Below, in pieces: positions 17,054-25,934 of a stretch of DNA of 64,000 nt (its first letter is position 1; each line of letters opens with the position of its first letter). A model generated the notes under the pieces. It saw only the letters and a list, made by a program, of their open reading frames with translations, was not told the origin of the DNA and did no database searches. Made by a program: the position numbers and the translations under genes. The DNA is from Evansella alkalicola (GTDB lineage Bacteria; Bacillota; Bacilli; Bacillales; Salisediminibacteriaceae): NCBI RefSeq assembly GCF_019042735.1, contig NZ_JAHQCR010000014.1, forward strand, positions 27,962 to 91,961, given 5' to 3'.

Positions 17054-17242
17054 TTACGCTTCTACTTCTTTAACACTGACGAGATGAGAAACTTTGTTTA
17101 CCATACCGCGAATTGCTGCATTGTCCTCTTGAACGACAGTGTGATTCACTTTACGAAGACCTAGAGTCTTCACTGTGACGCGTTGATCTTCTGGGCGTCC
17201 GATCAAGCTACGTGTGAGGGTGATCTCTAATTTCTTTGCCAT
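17054..17242 (-). CDS. rpmD: 50S ribosomal protein L30
   Basis: At 62 residues, KLEITLTRSLIGRPEDQR and TVKTLGLRKVNHTV are the diagnostic L30 segments. The ATG follows AGGAGGGATTTGGC. It sits 13 nt after rpsE. Confidence 0.98.
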   Translation of the reverse strand: MAKKLEITLTRSLIGRPEDQRVTVKTLGLRKVNHTVVQEDNAAIRGMVNKVSHLVSVKEVEA

Positions 17243-17255
17243 GCCAAATCCCTCC

Positions 17256-17753
17256 TTAACCTAACAACTCTTCTACAGATTTGCCTCGTAGTTTAGCTAC
17301 CTCTTCAGGACTTTTTACTGCTCTAAGTCCTTCAATGGTTGCACGCACCATATTAATAGGGTTATTTGAACCTAAGGATTTAGATAAGATGTCACCAACA
17401 CCTGCTAATTCCAATACCGCACGTACAGGACCACCTGCGATAACTCCAGTACCTTCAGAAGCTGGCTTTAAAAATACGCTACCTGCTCCGAACTGTCCAG
17501 TAATTTGGTGTGGAATAGTAGTTCCTTGAATAGGTACAAGAATTAAGTTTTTCTTAGCGTCCTCAATTGCTTTACGGATTGCTTCCGGTACTTCTAGGGC
17601 TTTACCCATTCCGAAACCAACGTGTCCGTTTTTATCTCCAACTACAACCAATGCAGCAAAGCGGAAACGACGTCCACCTTTTACTACTTTTGCAACACGG
17701 TTGACAGTAACGACTCTTTCTTCAAGTTCCAATTTATTTGGATCGATACGCAT
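17256..17753 (-). CDS. rpsE: 30S ribosomal protein S5
   Basis: The 165-residue protein has the N-terminal double-stranded RNA-binding fold (LEERVVTVNRVAKVVKGGRR) and the C-terminal S5 domain (GTGVIAGGPVRAVLELAGV). S5 lies near the decoding site and mRNA entry. The loop VNRVAKVVKGG is the usual site of spectinomycin-resistance changes and looks wild type. The ATG follows GAAGGAGGG, 24 nt after rplR. Confidence 0.98.
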   Translation of the reverse strand: MRIDPNKLELEERVVTVNRVAKVVKGGRRFRFAALVVVGDKNGHVGFGMGKALEVPEAIRKAIEDAKKNLILVPIQGTTIPHQITGQFGAGSVFLKPASEGTGVIAGGPVRAVLELAGVGDILSKSLGSNNPINMVRATIEGLRAVKSPEEVAKLRGKSVEELLG

Positions 17754-17777
17754 GAATTTCCCTCCTTCTAGCCTTGA

Positions 17778-18140
17778 TTAGAACTTCAGACCAGCTTCTC
17801 GGGCTGCATCTGCAAGTTCTTGTACGCGACCATGATATAAATATCCTCCACGGTCAAATACTACAGTTTCATGACCCTTTTCAAGGGCACGCTTAGCAAC
17901 AAGTTCGCCTACTTGGCGAGCTGCTTCTTTATCTCCGCCGTTTTCAAGTTTTAGTTCTTTATCTAAGCTAGACGCACTAGCAACCGTAACGCCAGCGACG
18001 TCATCGATTAATTGTGCGTAAATTTGCTTATTAGAACGGAAAACATTCAAACGAGGACGTTCAGCAGTGCCAGTGATCGAGCGACGAACATGTGCGTGTC
18101 TTTTCTTACGTACCGCGTTCTTGTTAGTCTTAGTGATCAT
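17778..18140 (-). CDS. rplR: 50S ribosomal protein L18
   Basis: At 120 residues, the basic N-terminus ends in HVRRSITGTAERPRLNVFRS, and VVFDRGGYLYHGRVQELAD lies near the C-terminus, typical of L18. With L5 it binds 5S rRNA (rplE is in the same operon). AAAGGACTGACGTTCA precedes the ATG. Confidence 0.98.
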   Translation of the reverse strand: MITKTNKNAVRKKRHAHVRRSITGTAERPRLNVFRSNKQIYAQLIDDVAGVTVASASSLDKELKLENGGDKEAARQVGELVAKRALEKGHETVVFDRGGYLYHGRVQELADAAREAGLKF

Positions 18141-18170
18141 TGAACGTCAGTCCTTTCTTTCCGTTATTTA

Positions 18171-18707
18171 CTATTTACCTGTTTTACCTTCTTTACGACG
18201 AACTCTTTCGCCTTCATAGCGGATACCTTTTCCTTTGTAAGGTTCAGGTTTTCTTACAGCGCGGATGTTTGAAGCAAGTGCTCCAACCTTTTCTTTATCG
18301 ATTCCTTTTACAGTAATTTTTGTATTTGCAGGAACGTCAATTTCTATTCCATCTTCAGGTGTGAATTCTACCTGATGGGATAAACCTACGCTTAATACTA
18401 ATTTATTTCCAGTTTTAGTAGCTCTGTAACCAACACCTACTAATTCTAATGACTTCTCGTAACCTTTCGTAACACCTTCAACCATATTGTTGATGACACT
18501 ACGAGTTGTTCCGTGAAGAGAGCGGTGCTCTTTATTATCAGTTGGTCGTTCCACAACTACTTGATTGTCTTCATGCTTTACGATCATATCTTCATGTAGA
18601 GTACGAGTTAATTCACCTTTAGGTCCTTTAACCGTAATTTGATTTCCTTCAACTTTCACGTCAACTCCTGAAGGAATCTCTACTGGTTTTAAACCAATAC
18701 GAGACAT
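18171..18707 (-). CDS. rplF: 50S ribosomal protein L6
   Basis: The 178-residue protein starts MSRIGLKPVEIPSGV and ends with EPYKGKGIRYEGERVRRKEG, the conserved L6 C-terminal rRNA-binding segment. Two repeated L6 domains are visible. It is near the factor-binding site of the 50S subunit. The ATG follows GGAGGTGTAAGGC. Confidence 0.98.
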   Translation of the reverse strand: MSRIGLKPVEIPSGVDVKVEGNQITVKGPKGELTRTLHEDMIVKHEDNQVVVERPTDNKEHRSLHGTTRSVINNMVEGVTKGYEKSLELVGVGYRATKTGNKLVLSVGLSHQVEFTPEDGIEIDVPANTKITVKGIDKEKVGALASNIRAVRKPEPYKGKGIRYEGERVRRKEGKTGK

Positions 18708-18738
18708 GCCTTACACCTCCATTCTTCCAATCATCGAA

Positions 18739-19137
18739 TTACCAAACGTAAGCTATTACTTCTCCTCCAACTTGCTGTTGGCGAGCTTCTTTATCCGTAA
18801 TCATTCCATTAGATGATGAAATGATTGCAATACCTAATCCGCCAAGTACGCGTGGTAGTTGATCTGCCTTTGCGTACACACGAAGTCCCGGCTTACTTAT
18901 TCTCTTAAGTCCAGTGATAACACGTTCGTTGTTTGCACCGTACTTAAGGAAAATACGAAGGATACCTTGTTTGCTATCCTCAATATATTCAAAATCACGA
19001 ATGAAACCTTCGCGCTTTAAAATGTCAGCTACTTCACGCTTAATTTTTGAAGCTGGAAGCTCCAAACTATTATGTTTAACTGTATTCGCATTACGAATAC
19101 GAGTAAGCATATCTGCAATAGGATCTGTCATGACCAT
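18739..19137 (-). CDS. rpsH: 30S ribosomal protein S8
   Basis: At 132 residues, MVMTDPIADMLTRIRNAN and the C-terminal GGLGIAIISSSNGMITDKEAR identify S8, a primary 16S rRNA binder. The first ATG (two codons before MTDPIAD) is the same start annotated in B. subtilis. It follows rpsN by 27 nt. Confidence 0.98.
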   Translation of the reverse strand: MVMTDPIADMLTRIRNANTVKHNSLELPASKIKREVADILKREGFIRDFEYIEDSKQGILRIFLKYGANNERVITGLKRISKPGLRVYAKADQLPRVLGGLGIAIISSSNGMITDKEARQQQVGGEVIAYVW

Positions 19138-19164
19138 CGTATTTACCTCCTTCCCTAAACGGAA

Positions 19165-19350
19165 TTACCAGCTAGCTTTTTTGACACCCGGAATTTGACC
19201 TTTATATGCAAGTTCTCGGAAGCAGATACGGCATAGCTTAAATTTGCGAAGCACACTGTGCGGTCTTCCGCAGCGTTCGCATCGAGTATAATCTTGCACT
19301 TGAAACTTTTTAGGTCTCTTGTTCTTTGCGATCATCGACTTTTTTGCCAA
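19165..19350 (-). CDS. rpsN: 30S ribosomal protein S14, zinc-binding type
   Basis: The 61-residue product has C-x2-C-x12-C-x2-C in RCERCGRPHSV and LCRICFREL, so it is the short, zinc-containing S14. A TTG at 19350 placed 8 nt after GGAG gives the standard MAKKSMIAKNKRP N-terminus; the in-frame GTG at 19359 is probably not used. It lies between rplE and rpsH. Confidence 0.95.
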   Translation of the reverse strand: MAKKSMIAKNKRPKKFQVQDYTRCERCGRPHSVLRKFKLCRICFRELAYKGQIPGVKKASW

Positions 19351-19379
19351 GATCTTCACTCCTCTCTTTTAGCACGAGC

Positions 19380-19919
19380 TTATTTTTGAAACGGCATGCC
19401 CATTTGAGTGAGTAGTTCACGTGCTTCCTCATCTGATTTAGCAGTCGTTACAACAACGATATCCATACCTCGGACTTTGTCAACTTTATCATAATCAATT
19501 TCTGGGAAAATTAATTGTTCTTTTACACCTAATGTGTAGTTACCACGGCCATCAAATGCTTTTTTTGATACGCCACGGAAGTCACGTACACGTGGTAAAG
19601 ATACACTCACAAGTTTATCTAAAAATGCATACATTCTTTCTCCGCGAAGAGTTACTTTCGCACCGATTGGCATACCTTCACGAAGCTTGAATCCTGCAAT
19701 AGATTTTTTTGCTTTTGTAATCAATGGTTTTTGACCAGAGATTGCTGTTAATTCTTCAACTGCTTTATCCAAAACTTTTGAATTCTGAACAGCATCACCG
19801 ATACCCATGTTAATAACAATTTTCTCAACTTTTGGTACTTCCATTACAGAAGAGTAATTAAACTTTTCCGTTAATGCAGGAACGATTTCTTTCCTATATC
19901 TTTCTTGCAATCGATTCAT
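19380..19919 (-). CDS. rplE: 50S ribosomal protein L5
   Basis: The 179-residue protein has VMEVPKVEKIVINMGIGDA near the N-terminus and SLPRVRDFRGVSKKAFDG in the middle, both L5 hallmarks. L5 binds 5S rRNA and contacts P-site tRNA. The ATG follows GGGAGGTCTACGCA, 29 nt after rplX. Confidence 0.98.
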   Translation of the reverse strand: MNRLQERYRKEIVPALTEKFNYSSVMEVPKVEKIVINMGIGDAVQNSKVLDKAVEELTAISGQKPLITKAKKSIAGFKLREGMPIGAKVTLRGERMYAFLDKLVSVSLPRVRDFRGVSKKAFDGRGNYTLGVKEQLIFPEIDYDKVDKVRGMDIVVVTTAKSDEEARELLTQMGMPFQK

Positions 19920-19948
19920 TGCGTAGACCTCCCTTCAGCAACTGGCGA

Positions 19949-20275
19949 TTACTTATCTAATACTACGCCAGATTTCTTTGCAACTCTTACTTTTTTCCCG
20001 TTCTCTACTTTATACCCAACGCGAGTTGGCTCACTCGTTTTTGGATCAATTGGCATTACATTAGATACATGTATTGGAGCTTCTTGATTTAAAATACCAC
20101 CCTGTGGATTAGCTTGTGATGGTTTAGAGTGTTTCTTAACCATGTTCACACCTTCCACTAACACGCGATATTGACTTGGGTATGCTTCAAGGACTTTACC
20201 TTCTTTGCCTTTGTCTTTCCCAGAGATAACTTTAACTGTATCTCCTTTTTTGACGTGCAATTTTGGTTGAGACAT
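19949..20275 (-). CDS. rplX: 50S ribosomal protein L24
   Basis: At 108 residues it has an N-terminal KOW motif (KKGDTVKVISGKDKGKEGKV) and the central VEGVNMVKKHSKPSQ, typical of L24, an assembly initiator. The N-terminus is about five residues longer than in B. subtilis (MSQPKLHVKK); the ATG is well placed after TTAAGGAGGTG, so the extension looks genuine. Confidence 0.97.
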   Translation of the reverse strand: MSQPKLHVKKGDTVKVISGKDKGKEGKVLEAYPSQYRVLVEGVNMVKKHSKPSQANPQGGILNQEAPIHVSNVMPIDPKTSEPTRVGYKVENGKKVRVAKKSGVVLDK

Positions 20276-20319
20276 AAGGGCACCTCCTTAACACCTAAAT
20301 TTCCGAACTAATTCTATTA

Positions 20320-20688
20320 TTAAAGTACTTCAGGAGCTAAAGATACGATCTTCATGAACTGATTATCACGCAATTCACGTGCAACAGGTCCGAAGATACG
20401 AGTCCCACGTGGGCTCTTATCGTCACGCACAATAACAGCTGCATTTTCATCAAATTTGATGTATGAGCCATCAGCGCGGCGAACTCCGCTCTTAGAACGT
20501 ACGATTACAGCACGCACAACTTCACCCTTCTTGACAACGCCACCAGGTGTTGCTTGCTTTACAGAACAGACAATAATATCACCAATGTTAGCAGTTTTAC
20601 GTCCTGTACCGCCAAGAACTTTAATACATAGTACTTCACGTGCTCCTGAGTTATCAGCAACTTTTAATCGACTCTCTTGTTGAATCAT
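20320..20688 (-). CDS. rplN: 50S ribosomal protein L14
   Basis: The 122-residue protein starts MIQQESRLKVADNSGAREV and ends IVSLAPEVL, an almost invariant bacterial L14. It sits at the 30S-50S interface. GGGAGGTAAAGAACT precedes the ATG. Confidence 0.98.
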   Translation of the reverse strand: MIQQESRLKVADNSGAREVLCIKVLGGTGRKTANIGDIIVCSVKQATPGGVVKKGEVVRAVIVRSKSGVRRADGSYIKFDENAAVIVRDDKSPRGTRIFGPVARELRDNQFMKIVSLAPEVL

Positions 20689-20736
20689 AGTTCTTTACCT
20701 CCCTTCAGGTAAGCAAACTTCTATCTCTACTACTTT

Positions 20737-21000
20737 TTAAATAATAACCGCTTCTTCTACAACTTCCACAAGGCGGAATCGTTTGTCTTTAGATAATGGA
20801 CGAGTCTCCATGATACGTACGATATCGCCAGCTTTTGCTGTGTTTTCCTCATCATGAGCTTTTAACTTTTTAGAGTACTTAACACGCTTTCCGTAGAGCG
20901 GGTGCATTTTATACGTTTCTACAAGAACCGTAATCGTCTTATCCATCTTGTCAGATACGACACGACCAGTATAGCTCTTGCGATTGTTACGTTCTGTCAC
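20737..21000 (-). CDS. rpsQ: 30S ribosomal protein S17
   Basis: At 87 residues, KSYTGRVVSDKMDKTITVLVE is the diagnostic OB-fold start. S17 is a primary 16S rRNA binder. The start is GTG at 21000, 8 nt after AGGAGG. It follows rpmC by 21 nt. Confidence 0.97.
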   Translation of the reverse strand: MTERNNRKSYTGRVVSDKMDKTITVLVETYKMHPLYGKRVKYSKKLKAHDEENTAKAGDIVRIMETRPLSKDKRFRLVEVVEEAVII

Positions 21001-21021
21001 AGTGCAGGCCTCCTCTCAGAA

Positions 21022-21225
21022 TTAATTGTTAGTGATCCCTAATTCTCTTTCACGCAATACCGTTTTTGCACGAGCAATTGCTTTTCTAACTTCGCGGATA
21101 CGGGCTGGATTGTCTAACTGTCCAGTCGCAAGTTGAAAGCGAAGGTTGAATAGCTCTTCTTTTAAAGACTTTGACTTTTGTTCGATCTCGGCAGTGGTAA
21201 GGTTGCGAATCTCATTAGCTTTCAT
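21022..21225 (-). CDS. rpmC: 50S ribosomal protein L29
   Basis: Start ATG at 21225 gives the standard MKANEIRNLTTAEIEQK N-terminus and 67 residues; the frame extends upstream to a GTG at 21237. The two-helix hairpin pattern with LKEELFNLRFQLATGQL is typical. L29 sits by the exit tunnel and helps dock SRP and trigger factor. The start lies within the end of rplP (11-nt overlap), so the two are coupled. Confidence 0.97.
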   Translation of the reverse strand: MKANEIRNLTTAEIEQKSKSLKEELFNLRFQLATGQLDNPARIREVRKAIARAKTVLRERELGITNN

Positions 21226-21649
21226 TTGCGTCACCACCCACTTCTTCGCGTTTTACGAATTTACATTTAATTGGTAGTTTGTGAGAAGCAAGACGTAACG
21301 CTTCACGTGCAACTTCTTCAGAAACTCCAGCAATTTCAAACAAAATTTTCCCCGGTTTTACTACTGCAACCCATCCTTCAGGTGCACCTTTACCGGAACC
21401 CATTCGTACCTCTAATGGTTTAGCTGTATAAGGCTTATCTGGGAAAATTTTGATCCATACTTTACCTCCACGTTTCATATAACGTGTCATAGCAATACGT
21501 GCTGCTTCAATTTGACGGTTTGTAATCCAAGAAGGTTCTAGCGCTTGTAAGCCGTATTCACCAAATGCAACCTCAGTTCCACCTTTAGCACGGCCACGCA
21601 TTTTACCACGATGTTCGCGTCGGAATTTTACACGTTTAGGCATTAGCAT
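21215..21649 (-). CDS. rplP: 50S ribosomal protein L16
   Basis: The 144-residue product begins MLMPKRVKFRREHRGKMRG and contains MGSGKGAPEGWVAVVKPG, both invariant L16 segments. L16 helps position A-site tRNA in the 50S subunit. Its ATG follows GGAGGAAAATAATC, directly after rpsC. Confidence 0.98.
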   Translation of the reverse strand: MLMPKRVKFRREHRGKMRGRAKGGTEVAFGEYGLQALEPSWITNRQIEAARIAMTRYMKRGGKVWIKIFPDKPYTAKPLEVRMGSGKGAPEGWVAVVKPGKILFEIAGVSEEVAREALRLASHKLPIKCKFVKREEVGGDANES

Positions 21650-21651
21650 GA

Positions 21652-22311
21652 TTATTTTCCTCCTTCCTCTTGTTTCGTTCCTTTCGTTGGAAGGACTTCA
21701 CCACGATAGATCCATACTTTCACACCAAGCTTACCGTAAGTAGTATCTGCTTCTGCAGTACCGTAATCGATATCAGCTCTTAGTGTGTGTAGTGGAACTG
21801 TGCCTTCACTATAAGATTCAGAACGAGCAATGTCTGCTCCGCCTAGACGACCAGATACTTGAGTACGAATACCTTTTGCACCTGAACGCATTGTGCGTTG
21901 GATAGTTTGTTTCATCGCACGACGGAATGAAATACGATTTTCTAATTGACGAGCAATATTTTCAGCAACTAAGCGAGCATCCATATCTGGATATTTCACT
22001 TCGTTGATATTGATGTGAACTCTTTTACCAGTTAATTGGTTTAACGCTTTACGTAATGCTTCTACTTCGGATCCACCTTTACCAATAACCATACCAGGCT
22101 TAGCAGTAAAAATAGTTACGTTTACGCGGTTAGCTGCACGCTCAATTTCTACTGTGGATAAAGATGCTTCTTTAAGACGCTTTTCTAAGTACTCACGAAT
22201 CTTAATGTCTTCGTGTAGCAGATCAGCATAGTCTTTGTCGGAATACCATTTTGACTCCCAGTCTTTAATAATTCCGACACGAAGTCCCGTTGGATTTACT
22301 TTTTGACCCAC
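21652..22311 (-). CDS. rpsC: 30S ribosomal protein S3
   Basis: At 219 residues it has MGQKVNPTGLRVGII, a KH domain with GMVIGKGGSEVEALR, and the C-terminal RADIDYGTAEADTTYGKLGVKVW. It forms part of the mRNA entry site. The start is GTG at 22311, after GAAGGAGGG and 2 nt after the rplV stop. Confidence 0.98.
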   Translation of the reverse strand: MGQKVNPTGLRVGIIKDWESKWYSDKDYADLLHEDIKIREYLEKRLKEASLSTVEIERAANRVNVTIFTAKPGMVIGKGGSEVEALRKALNQLTGKRVHININEVKYPDMDARLVAENIARQLENRISFRRAMKQTIQRTMRSGAKGIRTQVSGRLGGADIARSESYSEGTVPLHTLRADIDYGTAEADTTYGKLGVKVWIYRGEVLPTKGTKQEEGGK

Positions 22312-22313
22312 AC

Positions 22314-22655
22314 TTATCCCTCCTTCTTTTCTGTAAGAACAACCGTAATGTGGCTAGTTCGTTTATTGATTCGGCTTGCACGGCCCATCGCACGTGGACG
22401 GAATCGTTTTAATGTAATGCCTTCATCAACATATACTTTACTGACTACTAAATTGTCAGGTTCCATTTCATAGTTATGCTCAGCGTTCGCGATAGCTGAA
22501 TTTAAAAGCTTTTCAACTACTGGTGAAGCTTTCTTCGGCGTAAGGCGTAGAATTGAGATAGCTTCTCCTACACTCTTTCCGCGAATTAAGTCAACCACTA
22601 GGCGAACTTTACGAGGAGCAATACGCACTTGTTTTGCAACTGCTTTTGCTTCCAT
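22314..22655 (-). CDS. rplV: 50S ribosomal protein L22
   Basis: At 113 residues, MEAKAVAKQVRIAPRKVRL and the beta-hairpin region DEGITLKRFRPRAMGRASRI define L22, whose loop lines the exit-tunnel constriction (macrolide-resistance site; no loop insertion is seen). GGGGAGGTACTTTCC precedes the ATG. Confidence 0.98.
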   Translation of the reverse strand: MEAKAVAKQVRIAPRKVRLVVDLIRGKSVGEAISILRLTPKKASPVVEKLLNSAIANAEHNYEMEPDNLVVSKVYVDEGITLKRFRPRAMGRASRINKRTSHITVVLTEKKEG

Positions 22656-22676
22656 GGAAAGTACCTCCCCTCTTTA

Positions 22677-22955
22677 TTAACGTCGTGTTTTCTTGTCGTC
22701 TGCTGCGTGCCCTTTATACGTTCTTGTAGGTGCAAACTCACCTAGTTTATGTCCAACCATATCTTCTGAAATATAAACCGGTACGTGTTTACGACCATCG
22801 TATACGGCAATTGTGTGACCAATGAATTCAGGGAAAATTGTAGAACGACGAGACCAAGTTTTGATAACGCGTTTGCTATCATCACCGCTCATTGCTTCAA
22901 CTTTCTTCATCAAATGATCATCGACAAAAGGTCCCTTTTTTAAGCTACGACCCAT
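22677..22955 (-). CDS. rpsS: 30S ribosomal protein S19
   Basis: The 92-residue product MGRSLKKGPFVDDHLMKK to KLGEFAPTRTYKGHAADDKK is standard S19, a head protein near the A site. The ATG follows GAAGGGAGGTACAGTC. Confidence 0.98.
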   Translation of the reverse strand: MGRSLKKGPFVDDHLMKKVEAMSGDDSKRVIKTWSRRSTIFPEFIGHTIAVYDGRKHVPVYISEDMVGHKLGEFAPTRTYKGHAADDKKTRR

Positions 22956-23018
22956 GACTGTACCTCCCTTCGCGATTGTTCTACGGCTCTACTTCTTGAG
23001 AACCGTAGTAAAATCACG

Positions 23019-23849
23019 TTATTTTTTACGACGACGCACAATATACTTATCCGTGTCTTTGTTTTTCTTACGAGTTTTGAATCCAAGGGTTGGTTTGCCC
23101 CATGGAGACATTGGTGATTTACGACCGATAGGTGCGCGTCCTTCACCACCACCGTGTGGGTGATCAACAGGGTTCATAACAGAACCACGAACTGTTGGAC
23201 GTTTTCCCATCCAGCGAGAACGACCGGCTTTACCGATGTTCACTAACTCATGCTCAACATTACCTACTTGACCTACAGTAGCACGGCAAGTTGATAAGAT
23301 TAAACGAGTTTCACCTGAACGTAATCTTACTAGTACATAATCTCCTTCTTTACCAAGAAGTTGAGCTTCAGCTCCAGCAGATCTTACTAGCTGTGCACCT
23401 TTACCAGGTCTTAATTCGATATTGTGAAGTACAGTACCCACTGGAATATCTCTTAATTGAAGTGCGTTACCAACTTTGATATCCGCATCTTTACCTGACA
23501 TAATTTCTTGGCCTACTTTTAGACCTTTTGGTGCAATAATATATCTCTTTTCCCCATCAACATAGTTGATTAGAGCGATGTTAGCAGAACGGTTCGGATC
23601 GTATTCGATCGTAGCAACGCGTCCTGGAATTCCATCTTTGTCACGCTTAAAGTCAATTACACGATATTGACGCTTATGCCCACCACCTTGGTGACGTACA
23701 GTAAGACGACCTTGGTTATTACGGCCAGCCTTTTTGTTTAATGGCTCAAGAAGTGACTTTTCAGGCGTATCTGTAGTAATTTCAGAGTAATCTAAAGTAG
23801 TCATTCCACGTCTACCGTTTGTGGTTGGTTTATACTTTTTAATAGGCAT
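23019..23849 (-). CDS. rplB: 50S ribosomal protein L2
   Basis: L2 is needed for subunit joining and peptidyl-transferase assembly. The protein has the N-terminal GRNNQGRLTVRHQGGGHK and the C-terminal VMNPVDHPHGGGEGRAPIG, with the conserved histidine loop. The start is ATG at 23849, 8 nt after GGAGGG; the ATG at 23855 is too near the Shine-Dalgarno. Length is 276 residues, family-typical. Confidence 0.98.
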   Translation of the reverse strand: MPIKKYKPTTNGRRGMTTLDYSEITTDTPEKSLLEPLNKKAGRNNQGRLTVRHQGGGHKRQYRVIDFKRDKDGIPGRVATIEYDPNRSANIALINYVDGEKRYIIAPKGLKVGQEIMSGKDADIKVGNALQLRDIPVGTVLHNIELRPGKGAQLVRSAGAEAQLLGKEGDYVLVRLRSGETRLILSTCRATVGQVGNVEHELVNIGKAGRSRWMGKRPTVRGSVMNPVDHPHGGGEGRAPIGRKSPMSPWGKPTLGFKTRKKNKDTDKYIVRRRKK

Positions 23850-23878
23850 CAACATTTCCCTCCTTCTCTAAAAAATTC

Positions 23879-24169
23879 TTAAACACCTTCGAAGAATTCT
23901 AAGTCTTTACTATCAGGTGTTAGTTGTACAATGGCTTTTTTGCGCTTAGCAGTGTAGCCAGTATAACGTCCAAAACGACGGAATTTACCTTTGTAGTTCA
24001 TTGTGTTTACTTTCGTTACAGAAACGCCAAAGATTTCTTCAATAGCATCTTTGATTTGAGTCTTATTAGCACGAGGATCTACTTCGAATGTGTATTTCTT
24101 CTCAGCCATAAGATCAGTAGAACGTTCTGTAATCACGGGGCGCTTAATAATATCACGAGCGTTTGCCAT
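23879..24169 (-). CDS. rplW: 50S ribosomal protein L23
   Basis: At 96 residues, DIIKRPVITERSTDLMAEKKYTF is the L23 signature. L23 surrounds the exit tunnel and docks trigger factor and SRP. Its ATG shares one base with the rplD stop (TAATG), so translation is coupled. Confidence 0.98.
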   Translation of the reverse strand: MANARDIIKRPVITERSTDLMAEKKYTFEVDPRANKTQIKDAIEEIFGVSVTKVNTMNYKGKFRRFGRYTGYTAKRKKAIVQLTPDSKDLEFFEGV

Positions 24170-24792
24170 TATGCAAGCACCTCCTCTACCTTTTTCACAG
24201 CATCTTGTGTTATCACTAAATGGTCATGGTTTAACACATCTAGTACGTTAACACCGTCTGCAGTGACGAATTTTACACCAGGAATGTTATTAACAGATAA
24301 TGCAACCGCTTGGTTGTAATCTGCAGTAACAACTAATGCTTTTCTCTCAACAGAAAGACCGTTAAGTACAGATAACATTTCTTTCGTTTTTGGAGCTTCA
24401 AAGTTCAATCCTTCCAAAACGCGTACTTCTTCTGCGTTAACTTTGGAAGAAAGAGCAGATTTTAACGCCAAACGACGTTGTTTCTTTGGTAATTTATAGC
24501 TATAGCTGCGTGGTTGTGGTCCGAATGCTACACCACCACCAACCCAGATAGGTGAACGAATTGTACCGTGACGAGCACGTCCTGTTCCCTTTTGTCGCCA
24601 AGGCTTCTTACCGCCTCCACGTACATCTGAACGACCTTTTACAGCATGTGTACCTTGTCGTAAAGATGCTTGTTGCATCACAACAGCGTCAAATAGAACA
24701 CTTTCATTAGGTTCAATACCGAACACGCTGTCTGATAGTTCAATATCGCCTACTTGTGAGCCAGTTTGGTTATATAATGTAACTTTAGGCAT
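24169..24792 (-). CDS. rplD: 50S ribosomal protein L4
   Basis: The 207-residue protein has the tunnel-loop segment KKPWRQKGTGRARHGTIRSP, the site of macrolide-resistance changes, here with the standard pattern. L4 binds domain I of 23S rRNA. In enterobacteria L4 represses the S10 operon; the Bacillus leader is different and no such control is claimed. GAAAGGAGGAGCCCAG precedes the ATG. Confidence 0.98.
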   Translation of the reverse strand: MPKVTLYNQTGSQVGDIELSDSVFGIEPNESVLFDAVVMQQASLRQGTHAVKGRSDVRGGGKKPWRQKGTGRARHGTIRSPIWVGGGVAFGPQPRSYSYKLPKKQRRLALKSALSSKVNAEEVRVLEGLNFEAPKTKEMLSVLNGLSVERKALVVTADYNQAVALSVNNIPGVKFVTADGVNVLDVLNHDHLVITQDAVKKVEEVLA

Positions 24793-24818
24793 CTGGGCTC
24801 CTCCTTTCCTTCTAGATC

Positions 24819-25454
24819 TTATTCAGCAGTCGCTTTTACTCCAGATTTTACAGAAACAAAGCTTTTCTTAGCTCCTGGTACGTTTCCTTTTACTAAAAGT
24901 AAGTTGCGCTCTGTATCAACACGAACGATTTCTAAGTTTTGAATAGTCACTTGCTCTCCACCCATACGCCCAGGTAATGCTTTACCTTTAAGTACGTGGT
25001 TAGGGTCAACAGGTCCCATAGAACCAGGTCGACGGTGGTAGCGAGAACCGTGGGACATTGGTCCGCGAGATTGGTTATGACGCTTGATTGAACCAGCGAA
25101 ACCTTTCCCTTTTGATGTACCAGTTACATCAACGATATCTCCTACTGCAAATGTATCTACCTTGACTTCTTGACCAATTTCATAATCCGTAACATTAACA
25201 TCACGGAATTCTTTGACGAAGCGCTTAGGGTTTGTATTCGCTTTGTCTGCATGACCTTTAGCTGGTTTTCTGAATTGAACAGCTTTTTTGTCAGCGAAAC
25301 CTAATTGAATAGATTCATATCCTTCACCTTCAACTGTCTTCTTTTGAAGAACAACGTTAGGCTCAGCTTCGATAACTGTTACTGGAATAACTTCACCGTT
25401 TTCAGCAAAAACTTGAGTCATACCTAATTTTCTACCTAAGATTCCTTTGGCCAT
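24819..25454 (-). CDS. rplC: 50S ribosomal protein L3
   Basis: The 211-residue product starts MAKGILGRKLGMTQVF and contains GKGFAGSIKRHNQSRGPMSHG (two blocks) and PGRMGGEQVTIQNLEIV, all L3 hallmarks. It is an early assembly protein reaching the peptidyl-transferase centre. GGAGGTGTGACTC precedes the ATG, 37 nt after rpsJ. Confidence 0.98.
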   Translation of the reverse strand: MAKGILGRKLGMTQVFAENGEVIPVTVIEAEPNVVLQKKTVEGEGYESIQLGFADKKAVQFRKPAKGHADKANTNPKRFVKEFRDVNVTDYEIGQEVKVDTFAVGDIVDVTGTSKGKGFAGSIKRHNQSRGPMSHGSRYHRRPGSMGPVDPNHVLKGKALPGRMGGEQVTIQNLEIVRVDTERNLLLVKGNVPGAKKSFVSVKSGVKATAE

Positions 25455-25491
25455 GAGTCACACCTCCTGTTTTATCATTTAATTTCATTTA

Positions 25492-25800
25492 TTATAGTTT
25501 GATTTCGATATCTACACCAGATGGCAGATCTAATCGCATTAAAGCATCCACAGTTTGTGGAGTTGGGTTAACAATGTCGATCAAACGCTTATGAGTTCTC
25601 ATTTCGAACTGTTCGCGTGAATCTTTGTACTTATGAACCGCACGAAGAATCGTATAGATAGATTTTTCTGTAGGTAGTGGAATTGGTCCAGCTACAGAAG
25701 CACCTGAACGCTTTGCAGTCTCTACGATTTTCTCTGCTGATTGATCCAAGATTCTGTGATCATACGCCTTTAAACGAATGCGAATTTTCTGTTTTGCCAT
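25492..25800 (-). CDS. rpsJ: 30S ribosomal protein S10
   Basis: Start ATG at 25800, 8 nt after AAAGGAGG, gives MAKQKIRIRLKAYDHRILDQ and 102 residues, exactly family length; the frame open to 25824 is leader. S10 is a 30S head protein and also NusE, the partner of NusB in antitermination. It is the first gene of the long S10-spc-alpha run ending at rplQ. Confidence 0.98.
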   Translation of the reverse strand: MAKQKIRIRLKAYDHRILDQSAEKIVETAKRSGASVAGPIPLPTEKSIYTILRAVHKYKDSREQFEMRTHKRLIDIVNPTPQTVDALMRLDLPSGVDIEIKL

Positions 25801-25930
25801 TTTATTACCTCCTTTTTCGCCCATTTTTGGAAATAGACTTGCTCATCGGAAATTCCTCCACACGCCCCATGGCAAAGGGGCCGGGTGTGTCAGCAACCTT
25901 CCGGATCATAGCCTGTCAGTGACCAACATT
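25801..25930 (-). promoter_or_regulatory. Leader of the S10 operon with a GC-rich hairpin
   Basis: About 130 nt separate the nearer promoter from rpsJ. On the minus strand CACAC-CCG-GCCCC pairs with GGGGC-GTGTG (25859-25889), and an outer CGGAA/TTCCG pair may enclose it. No T run follows, so it is not a terminator. Function is not known to me. Confidence 0.5.
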
Positions 25931-25934
25931 CAAC